Shown piece by piece: positions 60,494 through 64,000 of a stretch of DNA of 64,000 nt. Where the stretch lies: the NCBI GenBank assembly GCA_035236585.1, contig CP141128.1, forward strand, positions 54,363,257 to 54,427,256, in the 5' to 3' direction. The notes below the pieces were generated by a model. That model saw nothing but the letters and a program-made list of their open reading frames with translations. It did no database searches and had not been told where the DNA came from. This DNA is from Warburgia ugandensis. Taxonomy: Eukaryota; Streptophyta; Magnoliopsida; Canellales; Canellaceae. Numbering within the stretch: the stretch's first letter is position 1; each line of letters opens with the position of its first letter. A program made the position numbers and the translations under genes.

Positions 60494-62518
60494 TAGTGGC
60501 AAGACCTACCTAAGAGGGCTTACATAGAGTGGTTTGTATCACCAATAAGGGATCCTACATGTAATTTTAGTAGCATGCACAAATCATTTGACTTATATAT
60601 AGAAGAGACGGTATGTAGTTTATTATTTCATAGATCTAAAGAAATCTCTAATCAAGTAATTCCACTCCTACCCATGATATCTTCCAGTTCAAAGCTACTT
60701 GACCACTTTCATACTTTGAACAAGAGGTTGCACTTTCAATCTTGTTCCTAGCTCCAAGTTTGGGTTTAAAGTTCTTTGTGTGGTTTGCGGACATAATAAA
60801 CTTCCATCATTGATATGTGCCACGACAACATACATTGTATCATTGGTTCAAATAGTAAGTGGGGAGGAAGCGAACAAGAAAGAAAGAAAAACCACTTTTC
60901 ATTTTCATGATCTAAATGACTTGAAAGATTAGCTTGCATATGCTAAAACTTGAAGGCAGCTCAAAAATATATACCCAATCAAGGAAAATAGAGATGCCAA
61001 ATAAAAAATTGCACAAAAGAATCATATAGAGGAAATGCAACATAAAATCATCAAAGAACTAAAGAAGCATAGTCCTAGCATAACTGATTAAACAACTCAA
61101 GCTGCACAGTAAAAACTTTAGGGAAAATAGCATAAAAAAAAAAACTTTAGGACTCCATGTAACACTCATTGTGACAAACAAATGAAAATAATCTAGTGAT
61201 TGATATATAGCCATAGATGTCAAAAGTAGATAAAGATGTGAAGCTCAGAATCTAAATATTCCCAAAATTGTGTTACCATGTACTAGATCCATATAACTTT
61301 AATCACCCTAAGGAAGAAAATGAGCATTACAAAAAGTGAGGAATGGCATTTGGACTTTCGTTGTCCATGGATTTGGCTCACATACAAGTCGTTGCCCTAA
61401 ATTTCATAATGCCTCTCTTGATTCCCCAACCACTAACAAGACATGGCCTTAAAATTGATCACTGACTCATCTTGATCATCCCACAAACAGACGATATTCC
61501 TCATCAAAGGAAGATACAAAAAATAGATAGTGACTTGGAGTGAGAGAGAGAGAAGGAGAGAGAGAGAGAGTGGCAAGACCTATCCAAGATGGCTTAGGTA
61601 GAATATATGGTTTGTCTCAACAATTGAAGGACGTAGCTTGTGCAAATCCTACAACTTCTAGGAGAGACAATATGTAGTCTTTTACTTGATAGATTTCAAG
61701 CAACCTCCAAGCAAGTAATTCCAGTCCTATCCCAAATATCTCCTAGCCCTATGCTACTTGGCCACTTTCATAATTTGAAAGGTAAGTTGCACCTTCAATC
61801 TTTTTCCCAGCTCCAACTTTGGGTTTAAAGATCTTTGAATAGTTTATGTAGATAATAAACTTCCATCATTTATAGGTGCTTCTTCAACAGACATGTAAAG
61901 ATGGTTCAAATAGTAAGTGGCGGAAAAAGGAAGGAAGAAAGCAAAACATTTTTTCATTTTTTATGATCTAAATGACTTAAAGGGCAGGTATGATAAGCTA
62001 AAAATTGAAGGCATCTCAAACATATATATCAAATCAAGAAAAATAGAGATCCAAATGACAAAATGCAAGGAAGAATCATAAAAACCAAGTGCAACCTAAA
62101 ATGATCAAACAACTCAGGCTGCACTGTGATTGACACAATTGAATCAAACAACTCAAGCTGCACAATGAAACTTCTAAAGAAAATAAGGTGAAATAATCTT
62201 TAGCACTCCAAGTAGCACTCATGTGACAAACAATTGAAAACAATATAGTGATTGATATATTGCCACAAATGTTAGAATTGGATAAAGATGTGAAGCTCAA
62301 AATCAAAATATCATCAAAATTGTGTTACCATGTACTAGATCCATGCAACTTTAATCACTACAAGGAAGATGACGGGCATTATGAAAAGGAGGAGGGGGGG
62401 AATGGTATTTGAACTTTCTCTGCTAGTGGGTATGGCTCACATACCGTTCATTACCCTGAATTTCAACCAATTATTAGATGTAATTCCTCTCTTGATTAAC
62501 CAACCATTGATACAACAT
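60494..62518. repeat. Tandem duplication, two diverged ~1.07-kb copies
   Basis: Copy 1 (60,494-61,569) and copy 2 (61,570-62,518) both start GTGGCAAGACCTA and share, in order, CAAGTAATTCCA.TCCTA, GGTTTAAAG.TCTTTG, AATAAACTTCCATCATT, GGTTCAAATAGTAAGTGG, CATGATCTAAATGACTT-like text, GTGTTACCATGTACTAGATC and TGGCTCACATAC. Many substitutions and indels separate them, so the duplication is old. No terminal inverted repeats, TG...CA ends or coding domains were found. Identity unknown. Confidence 0.8.
61537..61570. repeat. Imperfect (GA)n microsatellite at the duplication junction
   Basis: A GAGAGAGAGAGAAGGAGAGA-type tract ends exactly where copy 2 of the 1.07-kb duplication begins. Confidence 0.9.
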
Positions 62519-64000
62519 TTTAATGACTCCAATTTTGTAACATTAAAATCCCAAGTTAGCAATGAAAAGTTCACTTTTTGGAAATAAGGGTATTTTGGGC
62601 ATTTCACTAGTCACCTTGACTGAACCCAGAAATTTGGTCCTGAAAATGGTACCATTAGGTGCGGCTCAGAAAAAGGAATCCAACAAGACCAAAATCACCC
62701 AAAACGGAGTTAAAATGAGCAAGTTATGGCCCTTTGAAGTTCAGGGGCAAAAATGTAATTTTTTACAAAAAATGGATTTAGCGTGCAAAACACAGGGGCC
62801 CATTTTGATACGGGCACCCTTCATCTTCAACCCCCTAGAGGGTTCTAGAATGATGGTGATTGAAGGAGAAATCACAACCATTCTGGAGGTTTCTCCACTA
62901 CCATTCAAGGGCAGTGAGAGCCCCCTCCAGAACCCTCTTATAGCTCTATAAATAGAGCTCTTGGGCGCCTCTAATGGCAGCCCAAAAGCTTGAAGAAAAT
63001 CCATTTTGGAGAAGCAACCAACAGGGGAAACGAGGAGAAAAACCCAGCAACGAGCCAGGTATGCCCAAGATCCCTCAAAACCCGTCTTCACAGTAGTCCT
63101 AGGATCATTTTTCCTAAGTTTTTTCATGAAAAATCATGCAAAATAGAGCCCTAAAGAGTCACCAAGGACCCAGGGACGTTCCCTGGTCCGCATTGGTTCA
63201 ACAGGGTCAAACCAGGGTGTCCTGAGGACACCCCGGTCCCCCAAACGAGAGAAACGCTCCTTACCGCACAGGACACGTCGACCACGTTCGAAGAGAACCA
63301 AACCGGGCGAAAAGTTCAGCGTGTCTGCCGACGCGCCCACTGAGCGCATGTCGTAGACGCGCAGCGCGCTAGCAATTCGGGGTTTTCTGCTTCTTAAGAA
63401 TAGAGGGACGCATGACGCTAACGCGCAGCGCACTAGCATTCTGTTTTTCACTCTTAAGGTCCTTATGTACGTGTGACACTAAAAAGCTTATAACTTGAGA
63501 TCTACAGCTCCGATTGAGGTAGCGCAAAAGGCGTTGTGTCCGTGTCGATGATGCGGACACACCCAAACTATAAAATCCCTGATCAAGGCCTAATCAAAGG
63601 TGGACATGATCCTTAGAATAGGATGGTAGCGCGTGGTCGCTAGACCTTTGGAAAACTGATGATACCAAGGCCCAATTAGGACCTTAGGACACCCATAGGC
63701 ATAGGGATGGACCCTTAATGCCTAAGTAATAAGACCAACTACTCTAAAACCCATAAAGGATAGGCCAAACTAACCTTGATTCCCCAAACCATGTTCAGGA
63801 GCGTACGAGGACAAAGGGGTTAGCGCGACCTAGCCAGGTAGGTGCTCTATTGTTACTATATTCTTTTAAAAGAACTATGATTATTTTACGAATACATGTT
63901 TTAAGTATATGACTTGTTTAGCATGACTTAATTCAGCGTGCATGTGATAAATGCTTTATGCATAGACATGTTTTGTAAAAAATTGCACATACATTATGCA
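62519..64000 (+). mobile_element. S5: LTR of the L2 family, cut by the window end
   Basis: It begins TTTAATGACTCC (decayed TGTAATGACCCC) at 62,519 and is collinear with L2 LTR-1 from 34,603 to about 36,103. It includes the shared motif (AAAACGGAGTTAAAATGAGC, 62,700-62,719), TATAAATAGAGCTCTTGGG (62,947), the GC-rich zone (63,180-63,440) and GAGCGTACGAGGACAA (63,797). It is clearly more diverged from the L2 LTRs than they are from each other and has no SINE at the equivalent site. Whether it is a solo LTR or the 5' LTR of a full element lies outside the window. Confidence 0.9.

Noticed and set aside
60494-62518. The two 1.07-kb copies as LTRs of an element
   Set aside because: They are directly adjacent with no internal region, no TG...CA ends, primer site or polypurine tract.

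Overview
This window looks like nuclear, gene-poor (probably heterochromatic) plant DNA. It is AT-rich, I found no intact protein-coding gene on either strand, and nearly all of it can be read as nested LTR retrotransposons and solo LTRs. A tRNA-derived SINE resembling the angiosperm Au-SINE family, iMet-type primer binding sites (TGGTATCA.AGC), and Tekay/Del-like and Athila/Tat-like polyprotein remnants point to a flowering plant with a repeat-rich genome. I do not name a species.

I use these labels. T is an old minus-strand chromovirus (Tekay/Del-like Ty3/gypsy). Its 5' LTR, primer site, gag and RNase H lie at 53,048-58,262 and the rest of its integrase at 2,330-2,888. A is an Athila/Tat-like minus-strand Ty3/gypsy element inserted into T's integrase. 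Its LTRs are 2,889-12,046 (interrupted) and 50,406-53,047, and its gag, RT/RNase H and integrase remnants lie at 47,772-49,270, 33,414-34,602 and 24,343-26,100. D (13,450-24,342, minus) is an A-related element without pol, inserted near A's 3' end. L1 (26,101-33,413, plus; TSD TTAAT) and L2 (34,603-47,771, plus) are long-LTR elements without coding capacity, inserted in A's RNase H and near A's gag/RT junction. S2 (2,962-9,498, minus; TSD GACGA) is a solo LTR in A's 3' LTR and carries S3 (from 5,801). S4 (18,105-20,828, minus; TSD GTACT) is a solo LTR inside D. S1 (1-754) and S5 (62,519-64,000) are LTRs cut by the window edges.

The relative order can be read directly: T, then A inside T, then D, S2, L1 and L2 inside A, then S4 inside D, S3 inside S2 and a SINE inside L2. 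Some points therefore lie four insertions deep.

The most informative object is L2, an LTR-internal-LTR-internal-LTR array. Its middle LTR is a mosaic: the left part has the sequence states of the right LTR, including a SINE with a 17-bp target duplication, and the right part has those of the left LTR. This is the expected product of one unequal crossover after the SINE inserted, and the exchange can be placed within about 430 bp.

Right of T's LTR, 58,263-62,518 is not obviously retrotransposon. It holds an exon-like minus-strand segment near 58.9-59.2 kb that I cannot identify and an old ~1.07-kb tandem duplication. All element calls come from reading the sequence by eye; alignment lengths and similarities are approximate.
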